DNA of 64,000 bases from Paralithodes platypus (GCA_032716605.1 CM064506.1:2759871-2823870), one strand, 5' to 3'; shown: positions 42,001 through 49,053, counted from the first letter of the stretch. A program made the numbers and translations. Notes: a model not told the origin generated them from the sequence alone.

Positions 42001-44994
42001 GTTGTGATCCAGAATATGGGGATTCTTGAGCACACAAAAGGTGGTGAGTAGGGAATAGAGGTTCGTGCGCACCAGAGGCTTCAAAACCTTAGCGGCGGCG
42101 GCAGGGACAATCGGGATGATCACATTGAACCGGGAGCTCTCCTCACCTTCCTGCAGCATGACATCCTTATCCTCTGTCCCCAGGTTGTCACCCCCCATCT
42201 CCACATACCCCTCGATGGCCCTCTGGCTCAGCACAGTGAAGGGGGTCACCAGGATGTGCTTGATCCCAATCGTCCACGGGTTGATCTGGGATGCGTCTCG
42301 AATTGGGGCGTACACAGGAATCCCAGTCATGGTGAACGACTTCAGGAACTCAAACTTGTTCTCCTCCAGCATGCTAGGGAAATCTGGATCTTGGAGGTCT
42401 TGGAGAGTTGAGGTCATGGTGACCCGGCAGCACTCTTCAGGGGATGGCGGTTCCAGTTGAAGGATGTGGTCTTTTAAGCTGTTGTATAGCTCTTTGAACT
42501 TGTCCACATCGGTCTTGTAATCCTCTATCCCGTGGCCTTTCATCCTGAGGTTTCTGGTGTCGTACTTCCTGGTGGTGACTGTGGTCTTGAGAATCATTTC
42601 TGCCAGCTCCGTCTCGTTCAGGAACTTCCCCTCGATGCTGATCATTGTCCTGCTCTGGTTCATGAGGGTAGAGAAGTCGGTCTGGTAGGTTCTCAAGTAT
42701 TTGTTGTGCATCCTAGCTTTTATTGAGTTACCTTCCATGGCATCGGTTTGCTTCTGGTCCATTATATACTTAAAGACGGATTCCATCAGATCAAAAGTTT
42801 CCATAGGCACCTTCAGCTTCTTTCGATGCATCTGAATGAACACTGAATTCCACTGGCGAAATAGCTGATCCAGCAAGAAGTTAATGGTCATCGGCACTGG
42901 CGTCATAGGCAGAGGCTGAGGCTGTTCCTCATCAACTTTGAGGGTTAGCGCTGGTATCTTCTCGGCTTCTTCGGGGAAGTAGAGCCACTCTCCAAGATGG
43001 ATAAGCGAGGATTTTTCAGCCCCAGGCAAGACATAGCCCTCGTGGTTCAGGCTCAGTGTCACCAGCCCGGCACTCAATTCCTCCCCAATGTACATCATCT
43101 GCTCCACAACGTCATCCTTCTCCTTGGCCCAGAAGAGTGAGGGCAAATTAGCACTGCCATTATGCAGCATGGACCGAATATCAATACTGTAGTTAACCGG
43201 GAAGCTCAAAGTGATACCCAGAAGAAACACATCTATTGTCTTGCCGGGGGGGGCGGTCATATGGCAGATCTCTACCTCAGGCTGTGGATCCCCATGGTTA
43301 TGTCCACCGTCCGTCACAATAAACACCCTGATGTACTTTTTTGTGCAGTCTTGCACTTCGCTGCGGATGGTTCGGAGGGCAGAGGTGAGATCCGTTCCAC
43401 CATCCTTGTAATCTTGTTGGGTCAGTTCTGTACCCTCTCGGATAAACTGGACACTACTGGAGAACACAAATATTTTTGTCTGACCTGGAAAAGCAAAAAA
43501 GTGAAGTTAAGCAATATATACAGTATAGTCACACACTGTATGGGAACATTAAATATATATGTTATTACACATGGTAGGAGTACAATTAACTATATCACAA
43601 CAACGCTGACACTAATAGTAGATGCACTTCATCTACTTGTTTGTTTAAACATAGCAATTTTGATTAGTTATTTTGCCTTTGTATTGTCTTTGTCCCAGTT
43701 TTGGTTTGTTTAGTTTGCAAGTTTTACATTTGAACTAATATGAACCCATCAACATATCAAATAAATACTGTACTGTAGTTTACAAAACCTTTACTTGACA
43801 GTCATTCACTTAGTTTGATATGGATTCAAATGGGTGCATTGACATTAAAGGGGGAGACTTGTTTTTCTAGGCCCCCTTCTCCCTCATGTTCAGCCCCTAT
43901 TAGTTTTCATAGTTTAAGATGTTTGCCCCATTAGTTTGTCAATTTTAAGACCTTTCACCCCATATTTTGGTCAATATTAAGACCTTTCGTGCTATTTAGG
44001 AGTACATTTTTCCTGGCGAACGATAGTGAGCCTGTAATTTTGGAAGAATCGGCCTTTGGCCGGGAAATTTTTCTACCGAAAAATTTAACCCCTTATTAGC
44101 GGGGCCCGACTTAAGTCCGTATAGAGAACACCTGCCCAAAGAGCGGGGCCCGACTTTAGTCTGTGTGCAATTTTGGAGCAATATTGCCTCTGAGAGAGAC
44201 GAGCGGTGGGCGGAGCGTAGGTCGGGCTCTGACCGTTCGCCACGGGTCCCGCGGGCCTACTGACGTTTACTCCAAACACATCCACCCTCCCTCCCTCACT
44301 ACACAGGGTATTATGTCAAGAAATTACCGTATTTTAGTTTCTTTCAGTAGAGAAACTGTAAGAAACTAGGGATTTTTCATTCGTCTTGCACGATCGTTGA
44401 AAGAGAACGCGTGGTCGTAGGAGGATGGTTCTGGTGTCATCTGGTGTCAAAGCTGAATTAACGCCCTTTCAGGGATACATAATTGTATTACGCTCTGGCT
44501 CTTGTTTATGCATGAAAAAGAGCACGGAAACAAGGCCATTTAGGGTAAAACCAACCGCTTGGCGGGTAGTAGAAATTCCTTACGGGCCCGCTCGTAAGGC
44601 GTTAAAATATAATCTACAAGGGGGATCTAATGGATGATTTTTTAAGTTTGATGGCAGTCTAGGGAGGAAAGTAGAATAATGAATAAATGAAAAAAATGGA
44701 CCAAAAAATTACCAATCCCCCTTAATGCTCTTGACTGTAGTGTAGCCTACCTATTAACTTGTCCTTGATGTAGTTCTGCCAGCCAGTGACCACGGCCTCC
44801 CATATGTAGCTCATGGATCCCGACACGTCCGCCATCAGAATATTAAACACGTCATCGGTGGGGGTCTTGTTGTTGTCTCCGCCCAGTCGTAGGTGCGTGG
44901 GGAGGGACTTAGGGGCCTTCAGTAACGTGTGTTGCTTGCCATCCGCCTCGTGTAACTCGTACAGTTTGAATTCTTCTTCCGTTGCGCCCGCCAT
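27392..44994 (-). CDS. VWA-domain protein, eight coding exons, 1027 aa
   Basis: Join 44994-44751, 43484-41551, 41000-40839, 35922-35803, 35624-35472, 29961-29813, 28567-28429 and 27574-27392 on the minus strand: 3084 nt with stop, every intron GT-AG and in phase. Residues about 48-220 form a VWA domain with the metal-site residues D56, S58 and S60 (DVSGS), T112 (GGTDL) and D140 (TDGG), so divalent-metal-dependent ligand binding is expected. There is no signal peptide or membrane segment, so it is probably intracellular. Residues 220-1027 match no family I can name. A Cx4C pair (933, 938) with H940, H951 and H963 could bind zinc. The start ATG follows an acceptor-like ttgttag, suggesting a non-coding first exon further upstream that I could not locate. 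Function is not assigned. Confidence 0.85.
27690..28140 (-). pseudogene. RTE-like reverse transcriptase relic in intron 7
   Basis: On the minus strand: QGSVLSPLLFVLVLEALS, then LLYADDLVFIADSV (YADD at about 28030-28019), then EAEVKFNRWREGLANKG, followed without the usual intervening region by RRGRPRKMWD. Stops and an internal deletion make it dead. It is in the same orientation as the host gene. Confidence 0.75.
28180..28345 (+). mobile_element. dispersed-repeat end and tRNA-derived SINE in intron 7
   Basis: 28180-28235 (cgtccctgttttggtttgtt) is the inverted form of the repeat at 25328. From 28236, tagtgtaatggcggaatttc, gagtatcctaggttcgaatc and attagtttcattgattt form a SINE of the family seen at 60344 and, inverted, 6525. 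Confidence 0.68.
28429..28567 (-). CDS. VWA gene, exon 7 (possible zinc-binding segment)
   Basis: 139 nt; acceptor ttttttttccag, donor GTATGT. It encodes YDKKLQLARNACQIPGC, then PHYLVPRRNFNQHMS and EREGDNFPHALHL. Two cysteines in Cx4C with downstream histidines look like a small metal site, but the spacing fits no standard finger exactly. Confidence 0.83.
28608..28830 (-). mobile_element. (ATAG)n-tailed retroelement fragment in intron 6
   Basis: (TATC)n, tcaggcccaatccccacttt, a G-run, caagacagagccagaataaa, acacactaaaacaaaatac and tcatccaggagaagaccc, colinear with the inverse of 58760-59110. Confidence 0.78.
29060..29640. repeat. dispersed repeat with internal 38-bp amplification (intron 6)
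   Basis: taattaaacttgcaaaataa, then atcaaaatcactgtggaaaa, nine 38-bp units (29188-29527), then ttcccagtcaaattagtcgc and gtcatattcaaggaattagt. The copy at 52162-52400 has the same order with a single unit. Confidence 0.75.
29188..29527. repeat. 38-bp tandem repeat, nine copies
   Basis: Unit agaacacaaaaccaccacat agaatgtacatcactata. Eight copies are 38 bp and one (near 29335) lacks two bases. Copies are essentially identical with no spacers, so this is recent local expansion. Confidence 0.93.
29641..29765 (+). mobile_element. SINE, partial head, in intron 6
   Basis: gggtgtggtgttccgagttt, gaatcccgggaggaccatat, gctttcattagtttattcaa, gtaattgatgatagatgtta, ggggttacttat. Same family as 35645-35800. 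The 3-prime end lies about 50 bp from exon 6. Confidence 0.7.
29813..29961 (-). CDS. VWA gene, exon 6
   Basis: 149 nt; acceptor gtgcggacag, donor GTAAAC, leaving two bases that complete an Arg codon with exon 7. Encodes MQKIAESDWRLVYLEAHRPL, then VMPLSPQQVVDQAQAKG and ITVTIDTLSKVYR. No domain recognised. Confidence 0.83.
29995..30655. other. intronic microsatellites and unassigned sequence
   Basis: A (TA)n then (GA)n compound microsatellite at 30099-30146, similar to 54924-54971. The rest of this part of intron 5 shows nothing supportable. Confidence 0.6.
30823..32450 (-). pseudogene. CR1-like reverse transcriptase, frameshifted
   Basis: 32450-31701 reads MGPDGVAGWILKECAEELVE, NYRPVSLTSIVCKICEK, FGFREGRSC and LDLKKAFDRVPHKRLL. 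After a shift, 31812-31627 reads VPQGSVLSPIMFLLYVNDMP. 31646-31365 has the catalytic FADDAK and EKDLGVIIQD, and later pieces carry EERLKTLQLPTLKERRERGD and ETWNNLEEEVV. Motif order and C-terminus are CR1-like, but the sequence is clearly different from copies A and B, so it is a second lineage. Confidence 0.85.
32720..33553 (-). pseudogene. LINE endonuclease (APE-like)
   Basis: Residues 1-200 show CLAETKLRGG, GGGVLIM, IAVAYIPPQ, LLTGDFNCKEVNWEG, SRLDLVFTSD and LGKSDHKILEME, the expected series for an apurinic-like endonuclease that nicks the target. The N-terminal part (SNMDGLLSKK) is in the upstream frame, with a shift near 33560-33580. Confidence 0.85.
33544..34245 (-). pseudogene. ORF1-like domain running in frame into the endonuclease start
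   Basis: Begins MREILQVVDEGVREWENE, then EDMHRIGKYKQESRPMKVQF and RNKMKSLRDEVKELNAKR, resembling the RNA-binding C-terminal domain of LINE ORF1 proteins. A low-complexity Gly/Glu stretch follows (a run of C at 33707-33721 on the plus strand), then MKLMYSNMDGLLSKKLELN, which is the endonuclease N-terminus. No stop separates the two. Confidence 0.75.
34257..34838 (-). pseudogene. LINE ORF1 coiled-coil region
   Basis: 193 codons rich in charged heptads: AVRLNKLERKLEEQETKSLD, EMQEEMNRMKKDLKDVELKK. The coiled-coil content and position upstream of the ORF1-like domain fit an ORF1 trimerisation region. It is one frame away from 34245, so it is shifted in this copy. Confidence 0.75.
35076..35290 (-). 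mobile_element. (ATGT)n array and attached retroelement 3-prime end
   Basis: (ATGT)n at 35076-35170 interrupted twice, then actcaggcacataacctata, gctggaggtggctgactcga and gacagagaccaa. It has the same order as 3405-3495, but with a TACA-type instead of an ATAG-type tail. Confidence 0.7.
35472..35624 (-). CDS. VWA gene, exon 5
   Basis: 51 codons, phase 0 at both ends; acceptor ttttcatcaccag, donor GTTTGT (weak). Encodes VFVYVAEALKVRSSRDRLVK, ELSSYDDCFTLVKKKVMQ and ESFSAIKVKMEEE. Likely helical; no domain recognised. Confidence 0.8.
35645..35800 (+). mobile_element. SINE filling intron 4
   Basis: taggtggcgtaatggtttag (A-box-like), ggtgtcccgagttcaaatcc (B-box-like), gggaggaccatatgctttca, ttggggtttgtaattgatga, ttaagaacggggtgttactt. 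It covers about 155 of the 178 bp of intron 4, antisense to the gene. The donor GTAATAAGT straddles its 3-prime end. Confidence 0.82.
35803..35922 (-). CDS. VWA gene, exon 4
   Basis: 40 codons, phase 0 at both ends; acceptor attgtgttccag, donor GTAATA. Encodes VEHLKNSGSCGDVMWVNFKS and WAAEVHLPEERIIAAFDLKQ. Confidence 0.82.
35936..35973 (+). repeat. SINE B-box fragment
   Basis: ttaggttcaggttccaatcc then cggtggatcacatgctttca resembles the B-box region and start of the body of the nearby SINEs. Confidence 0.5.
35982..36030. repeat. (TAA)n microsatellite inside the F1 terminal repeat
   Basis: About 15 units of ATA/TAA lie between TTAACCCAT and ccggtgatg, where the reference copy at 45168 has only a few bases. 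Confidence 0.85.
36470..38830 (+). mobile_element. CR1-like LINE copy B, innermost layer
   Basis: About 2.36 kb on the plus strand, 5-prime truncated within the linker between endonuclease and reverse transcriptase. The 3-prime end ctactgtaagaaactgtaag carries a short direct repeat (ctgtaag), as CR1 elements often do. It is near identical to copy A at 14107-15801. Confidence 0.86.
36520..38790 (+). pseudogene. CR1-type reverse transcriptase, frameshifted
   Basis: Three frame segments. 36520-36921 is the linker (DWGEYLNGEDAEGMWRKIRV; basic LWILIRRKKRLWERLK). 36926-38044 has NPKIFWKYIQ, SPGPDGIHPRII, NYRPVSLTS, DFMKAFDKVPH, SGVPQGSVLG and YADDTK. 38176-38790 has LVRPHLEYANQVWAP and ERNRLEKAK...WNALPQYVV. 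Breaks are near 36918, at an A-run at 37978-37985 (eight A here against seven in copy A), and around ctgctgtaggagg at 38158. Copy A lacks the last two. Confidence 0.86.
39068..39285. mobile_element. F1 element sharing a TTAA with its neighbour
   Basis: Begins TTAACCCCTTCTGTACTGC and ends CACCGGTACAGAAGGGGTTAA-type sequence. Its left TTAA (39068-39071) is also the right TTAA of the F1 element at 35974-39071. Confidence 0.83.
39290..39420 (-). mobile_element. (ATAG)n-type retroelement fragment without tail
   Basis: gcgactcaagacagagccag, aatagggataacacaaaaca, caatgaacacacaaaaacaa: the middle of the same element as 28608-28830, truncated at both ends. Confidence 0.7.
39489..39706. mobile_element. 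F9 palindromic element, intact
   Basis: ctatagtctattcgctgtaa, gtaggcgagaaatca at the left; the inverse tgatttctcgcctacttaca, gcaaatagactatag at the right. Terminal arms are about 45 bp with few mismatches. Interior ctctagccctttttgagtta is shared with the other F9 copies. Confidence 0.85.
39707..40363. other. unassigned part of intron 3
   Basis: Moderately GC-rich with short ORFs on both strands between 40050 and 40360, none recognisable. The word cctttgtactcctttgtact also occurs near 57280, in the duplicated 57-60 kb unit. Confidence 0.4.
40364..40459 (-). pseudogene. degenerate partial duplicate of VWA exon 3
   Basis: The minus strand reads DLRMVVKTHVHTLVSRIVNK then LTQEINIGFNIK, identical to exon 3 at 22 of 32 positions and open throughout. 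It lacks the first 22 codons of exon 3, has no AG acceptor at its start, and the donor GTGGGT is replaced by gagtta. It lies about 380 bp downstream of exon 3 in the gene's direction. Confidence 0.8.
40500..40690 (-). mobile_element. (ATAG)n-tailed retroelement fragment in intron 3
   Basis: tatctatctagcctatatac, gcaggcccattactcatttt, a T/G-run, gactcaagacagagcccgaa, tagggataacacaacagaaa, cacacaaaaacaaaatacaa. Colinear with 28608-28830. Confidence 0.75.
40839..41000 (-). CDS. VWA gene, exon 3
   Basis: 54 codons, phase 0 at both ends; acceptor tatttttag, donor GTGGGT. Encodes VIMERFKTAHKDLLKEFYSL, DDLRVAVKTHVTASVSSMVN and KLAEEINIGINIKK. A partial copy lies at 40364-40459. Confidence 0.84.
41001..41550. 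other. intron 2, no element recognised
   Basis: 550 bp with consensus splice ends and no inverted-repeat element, SINE or LINE that I can identify. Confidence 0.6.
41551..43484 (-). CDS. VWA gene, exon 2 (large exon)
   Basis: 1934 nt uninterrupted; acceptor tttgcttttccag, donor GTGAGG after codon AAG. Its first bases complete a Gly codon split with exon 1. It opens QTKIFVFSSSVQFIREG and carries the GGTDL and VFIVTDGGHNHGD parts of the VWA metal site. After the domain come proline-rich PQPLPMTPVPM, a long region with WNSVFIQMHRKKLKVPMETF, a central INPWTIGIKHILVTPFTVLS and a C-terminal helical KEKKKELLEAHSK. A single exon of this size with biased codons and no stop is the strongest coding signal in the window. 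Confidence 0.92.
43640..43735 (-). repeat. dispersed repeat, inverted, in intron 1
   Basis: agcaattttgattagttatt, ttgtctttgtcccagttttg, gtttgtttagtttgcaagtt: reverse complement of the segment at 25328-25420 and 52162-52250. Confidence 0.7.
43845..44725. mobile_element. F7 element split by F2, in intron 1
   Basis: Begins TTAAAGGGGGAGACTTG and ends CCAATCCCCCTTAA. The interior is normal F7 up to ttctaccgaaaaat, then a TTAA-bounded insertion, then aatctacaagggggatctaa and gtttgatggcagtctaggga. Confidence 0.84.
44095..44605. mobile_element. F2 TTAA element inside F7
   Basis: Begins TTAACCCCTTATTAGCGGGG and ends GGGCCCGCTCGTAAGGCGTT then AA; the ends are imperfectly inverted and TTAA-bounded. 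The related element at 581-1012 shares the first 13 bases exactly. The plus-strand ORFs here are not credible genes. Confidence 0.8.
44751..44994 (-). CDS. VWA gene, exon 1 (first coding exon)
   Basis: 81 codons plus one base; donor GTAGGC. ATG at 44994 opens MAGATEEEFKLYELHEADGK; the exon includes NILMADVSGSMSYIWEAVVT, with the DxSxS metal-binding motif. The plus-strand sequence just upstream reads as an acceptor (ttgttag) 8 bases before the ATG, so the 5-prime UTR probably continues in an upstream exon. The non-ATG extension upstream of 44994 is not favoured. Confidence 0.86.
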
Positions 44995-45167
44995 CGTTGA
45001 CACCTAACAAATACAAAATTCATTAGTTCTACCGTACTCCACTGAGCTAGAAATTCCTGGTAAATAGAAATAAAGATACTTCTACTTCAGCTTGATTTCT
45101 TCCACTGTCCCCCAATTTTAATATTTAGGAAACAGAAATACAGTACAAGACAGATTAGGTTAGGTTA

Positions 45168-45388
45168 TTAACCCATACAGTACCGGTGACGTCCTTTTCA
45201 TTACGGTATGTTTTGGCAACTCTTAGTCGATTTTATTCAGATTAGGAAGGACCTCTAGCAATAAAAAGGCTTCAAACTATCTCAACCAACACTTTTAACT
45301 ACTGCAGATCCTTCCTAAGCTGCATAATATTGTCTAAATATAGCTAGAATATATGATAACACATGTCACTGGTACTCAAAGGGTTTAA
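45168..45388. mobile_element. F1 palindromic element, uninterrupted
   Basis: TTAACCCATACAGTACCGGT at the left and GTCACTGGTACTCAAAGGGT then TTAA at the right. It is the closest whole relative of the split F1 at 35974-39071 and serves as its empty-site reference. Confidence 0.84.
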
Positions 45389-45525
45389 GACTTCATCGGT
45401 GAGACTTTTCCTGTTACTGCCTGGATGTAGGAATGTGGGGAGTGACTTCTGACCTTCAGTAGCAGTAGTAGTCTTTCTCTAGGTTGCCTGGCAGAACAGC
45501 CCCGAGCTCCTTTTATTAAATAAAT

Positions 45526-45640
45526 CAGTTTAACCAGGCCCAAGTTCCAAAAGAACTCTCATAGGGCTGGCCCAAAGGAGTAGAGCAAATTGGATAATTT
45601 ACAGTATAGAGACGAGATAGATAGGGAAGGACAGAAGGGG
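45526..45640. repeat. dispersed repeat shared with the 58-kb unit
   Basis: cagtttaaccaggcccaagt, aagaactctcatagggctgg, cccaaaggagtagagcaaat, agatagatagggaaggacag; similar to 58125-58245. Confidence 0.65.
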
Positions 45641-45670
45641 ATCTAATAATAATAATATAGGTACAGTAAT

Positions 45671-45790
45671 AATAATAATAGAAAAATACAGTAATACGGT
45701 AATAATAATAGAAAAATACAGTAATACGGTAATAATAATAGAAAAATACAGTAATACGGTAATAATAATAGAAAAATACAGTAATAATAA
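45671..45790. repeat. 30-bp tandem repeat, about four copies
   Basis: Unit aataataatagaaaaataca gtaatacggt repeated with almost no variation, flanked by shorter (TAA)n. Confidence 0.88.
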
Positions 45791-45799
45791 TAATAATAC

Positions 45800-46079
45800 T
45801 GTATAACTAATTCAGAGCCCTACATACCACTGGTCACATTACTCATTTATAACCCTGTAGACATCATATTGATCTCATAACTTATTCACAACCCTACCTA
45901 TCATTGATCAAATAACTAGCCCAGGAACCTATGTATCACAAGTCAGAGCTAGGTTTATGTCCAGATCTTATAGTTAACCTCAAATTTCACCAATAATAAG
46001 TCTGAGCTGGTCTTCTACTTAACAGTTTCCTATATAGCAAATCCCAAACCCTACCTATCACAAGTCAAGTGCTATTATA
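45800..46079. repeat. decayed outer units of the 60-bp minisatellite
   Basis: Recurring accctacataccactggtca, aaccctacctatcattgatc and aaccctacctatcacaagtc show diverged units leading into the regular array. Confidence 0.6.
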
Positions 46080-46690
46080 CCTTGCCTGATCCTATAGGCC
46101 TAGCTAACCCAGAACCCAACCTACCACAAGTCAATAGCTATTTTACCTTGCCTAATCGTATAGCTAACCCAGAACCCAACCTATCACAAGTCAAGTGCTA
46201 TTATACCTTGCCTAATCCTATAGCTAACCCAGAACCCAACCTATCACAAGTCAAGTGCTATTATACCTTGCCTAATCCTATAGCTAACCCAGAACCCAAC
46301 CTATCACAAGTCAAGTGCTATTATACCTTGCCTAATCGTATAGCTAACCCAGAACCCTACCCATCACAAGTCAAGTGCTATTATACCTTGCCTAATCCTA
46401 TAGCCAACCCAGAACCCTACCCATCACAAGTCAAGTGCTATTATACCTTGCCTGATCCTATAGCTAACCCAGAACCCTACCCATCACAAGTCAAGTGCTA
46501 TTATACCTTGCCTAATCCTATAGCTAACCCAGAACCCTACCCATCACAAGTCAAGTGCTATTATACCTTGCCTGATCCTATAGCTAACCCAGAACCCTAC
46601 CCATCACAAGTCAAGTGCTATTATACCTTGCCTAATCGTATAGCTAACTTAAAACCTTACCTATCACAAGTCAAAGCCATTATATTTCAC
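46080..46690. repeat. 60-bp minisatellite, about ten units
   Basis: Unit cacaagtcaagtgctattat accttgcctaatcctatagc taacccagaacccaacctat with exact 60-bp spacing. Variants at fixed positions (aat/gat, cct/cgt, aac/tac) form a left block and a right block. Because 60 is divisible by 3, one plus frame stays open for 205 codons, but that is not evidence of coding. Confidence 0.93.
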
Positions 46691-46793
46691 TCGAGTTGAT
46701 CCTTAAGCTAACCCTGAATTCTACCAGTCACTGATCTAACCAATCAATCTATATACTCAGGCCCAATCCCCACTTTTCCTATTTTTTCCTCTA

Positions 46794-47590
46794 CAGTTGG
46801 TCCTCCAGTAACGCGTGTTTTGGAAACGCAGTTTTGGTGGCACGCGGTACACCCCAAATATCCAAAATGTTGCTAATACGGTCAATACTTACACTGGCGT
46901 GGGGTCCAGCTGGGCTACGAACCTTTACTCCCGACTTTCGTAGCTCATATCTCTTCAAATATATGGCCTAACCAAGTGTTTATGCCTACCAGAGGTAGAT
47001 ATGATCGTTGTTGTGCATTGGGTGAAGACTAGAACACCCTACATTGTGTAGTTATTGCGTGAGGCGAGAAATAATAAGACGGCGAGTTATGCGGGAGTTC
47101 CGAAGCTACGATTTTCGTAATTTACCGATGCTCATATCTCTGCAAATAAATGGCCTAACCAGGTGTTTATGCATACCAGATGAAGATATGGTTGTCGCAG
47201 TGTGTGGGGTGAAGACTAGAACACCCTACATTGTGTAGTTATTGTGTGAGGTGAGAAATATGATGGAGGGATTTCAGAGCTTCGATCGAAAAATGTCGGC
47301 TACTGCTGTGACTCTCTCTCCTTAGCCTAGCTGCCTAGCCTAAACAAAATATTTATTCAGAGGTAAGAGTTGTTGCAATGGGCAAATCAACTCATTGCAC
47401 ATGTCAAATAACCTTTATAATTGATTTAATTATTATAACATAGGCTTCTATGGAGAAAAAGTGGACTTTGTGGAAATCCCCAGAACACCAAGGTACCTTT
47501 AACATGTAAACATATGGGTTCGGTAATGCGGATTTTGACAACACGGGAGGTAACCAGAACACATTGGCCGCGTTACCGAAGGACCAACTG
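46794..47590. mobile_element. inverted-repeat element, CAGTTGGTCCT ends
   Basis: Left CAGTTGGTCCTCCAGTAACG and right inverse CAGTTGGTCCTTCGGTAACG, next to TA on the left and TT (perhaps mutated TA) on the right. CAGT ends with a TA target are Tc1/mariner-like. The interior has two diverged direct copies of about 185 bp (tgtttatgcctaccagaggt / tgtttatgcataccagatga; ctagaacaccctacattgtg twice). No transposase. Confidence 0.78.
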
Positions 47591-47687
47591 TTTTTTTTTT
47601 TTTTTTGGGGGGGGCCGACTCAAGACAGAGCCAGAATAGGAACAACACAACAGAAAACAATGAACACACAAAAACAAAATACAAATT

Positions 47688-47924
47688 GACCACTTGCTAG
47701 TTTCAGGCTATAAGGAAGTTCGGCCTGTAAACATCGATATTAAACACAAATACAGTAATTATGACAAATACAGTAATTATTTTGGTTTCTGACGGATAAA
47801 TAGTATGTTGAATTTGGTTTTATGTATTAATAAATGTACTAAAACCGTATTATAGCTGATTGTTCTGCTAAATATCAATGTAAAAATCTCCAACTTCCTT
47901 ATAGCCTGAAACTCGCAAGTGGTC
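47688..47924. mobile_element. inverted-repeat element with AATT target duplication
   Basis: Left GACCACTTGCTAGTTTCAGG and right inverse GACCACTTGCGAGTTTCAGG, flanked by AATT on both sides where other copies of the host element have a single AATT (acaaattcacac). One end also occurs at 16428-16475. Confidence 0.82.
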
Positions 47925-47960
47925 AATTCACACACGTCTAGGTCATCCAGAAGACCCAAC

Positions 47961-49053
47961 ACCCTATAATCCCATTCATTACAAGTTGGCCAGACAGGGC
48001 GCTAAACAAAAGCAGAGTCCATTATTATTAGTCTTCATTATAGTACTGTATATGTAAAGATAATATTATCGTTTATAGTTTAAATGTTGTCTTTGAAAGT
48101 GATAAAATTACCAAAACAATGCCATATAATGTTAATTTTCCTGTATTCCTTCTCATATTCATTCAACTCTTCAAACAAAATTACTGTACAGTACTCTGGT
48201 TTGACACCCTGTGGCCAGAAATCTTAACTTCTATCCACTGTAACTCAAAAAGGGCTAGAGATTTCTGGCCTAGCCTAGTTATAATTAACAGACTATACCG
48301 AAGACAAATCAGAGCTATATATTAGGTAAAGTTATGTAATCAGTACTCAGAACACCCACCCACCTTGTGATAGGATTTCAAATTAAAACAAATATACGTA
48401 CTGGTATTTATGAACTTAAGCCGGAAAGATTCTTATCTGGTAGATAGCTTATCAATACAGTAGTGTACACGATAATTATCCCGAATAGACTCGCAGCGTT
48501 ATTATACATAATTTATTAGGGAAAGTGAAGCTCTATGGAATCCTTATAATATACTCACATAGATTCCATTGTGGTAGAATAGTTTTGATAAGTTTTGTAA
48601 CTCTCGATTATGTCGATAAAAATAGTCCCGCGCGTAAACAAACTCTTCTTCTTCACTCCCGCAATCTTGAGAGCTCCGCTACGGACGTGTTCGCAATGGA
48701 GTACACTCGCTACGGTAAAGTGTTATGTTCTACAAACATGTTACTGTATGTCTAATATACACATTTGCAACATTACATTGTGCTTGTATTTATGTTTCAT
48801 AGTTTTCCCAGTATTTGTTCAATCCTTTCTGGCATTTTTCTTTCCCATTTCCCTTGTAGTTTTAGTATTATTACATATATTTGCTCTTGCGCACGAATCG
48901 GCGCATATTGTTGCCATTCCTTCTCTCAGCTGACAGAAACGTCAAACAGCCCGGCAGATTTGTAACTGTCATGGCCGCTTGTGCAGGTTGTAGTCTCTCC
49001 TATCAGAAATTGGGGGACATTTTGCGAACCAAGGAAGCTACATGGGATTTTCG
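47961..49053. other. no gene recognised; F9 fragment at 48213-48300
   Basis: 48213-48300 has ctcaaaaagggctagagatt and an F9-type end. 48600-48760 and 48880-49040 are less repetitive than the rest and hold short plus ORFs (one opens MAACAGCSLSYQKLGD at about 48971), but nothing identifies them. An upstream non-coding exon or promoter of the VWA gene could lie here; I see no proof. Confidence 0.35.

Larger units (their letters stand above)
46742..47960 (-). mobile_element. (ATAG)n-type retroelement split by two DNA elements
   Basis: Three pieces in family order: 46742-46793 (tatatactcaggcccaatcc), 47591-47687 (T/G-run, gactcaagacagagccagaa, cacacaaaaacaaaatacaa) and 47925-47960 (cacacacgtctaggtcatcc). 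The intervening blocks have inverted ends. Confidence 0.8.

Noticed and set aside
41710..43713. Plus-strand ORFs opposite VWA exon 2
   Set aside because: Antisense shadows of a long, motif-bearing exon on the minus strand.
46082..46699. 205-codon open frame with 20-residue repeats as a repeat protein
   Set aside because: It exists because the 60-bp minisatellite unit is a multiple of three and lacks a stop in one frame. There is no flanking coding sequence, no splice-site support and no protein-like composition beyond the repeat.
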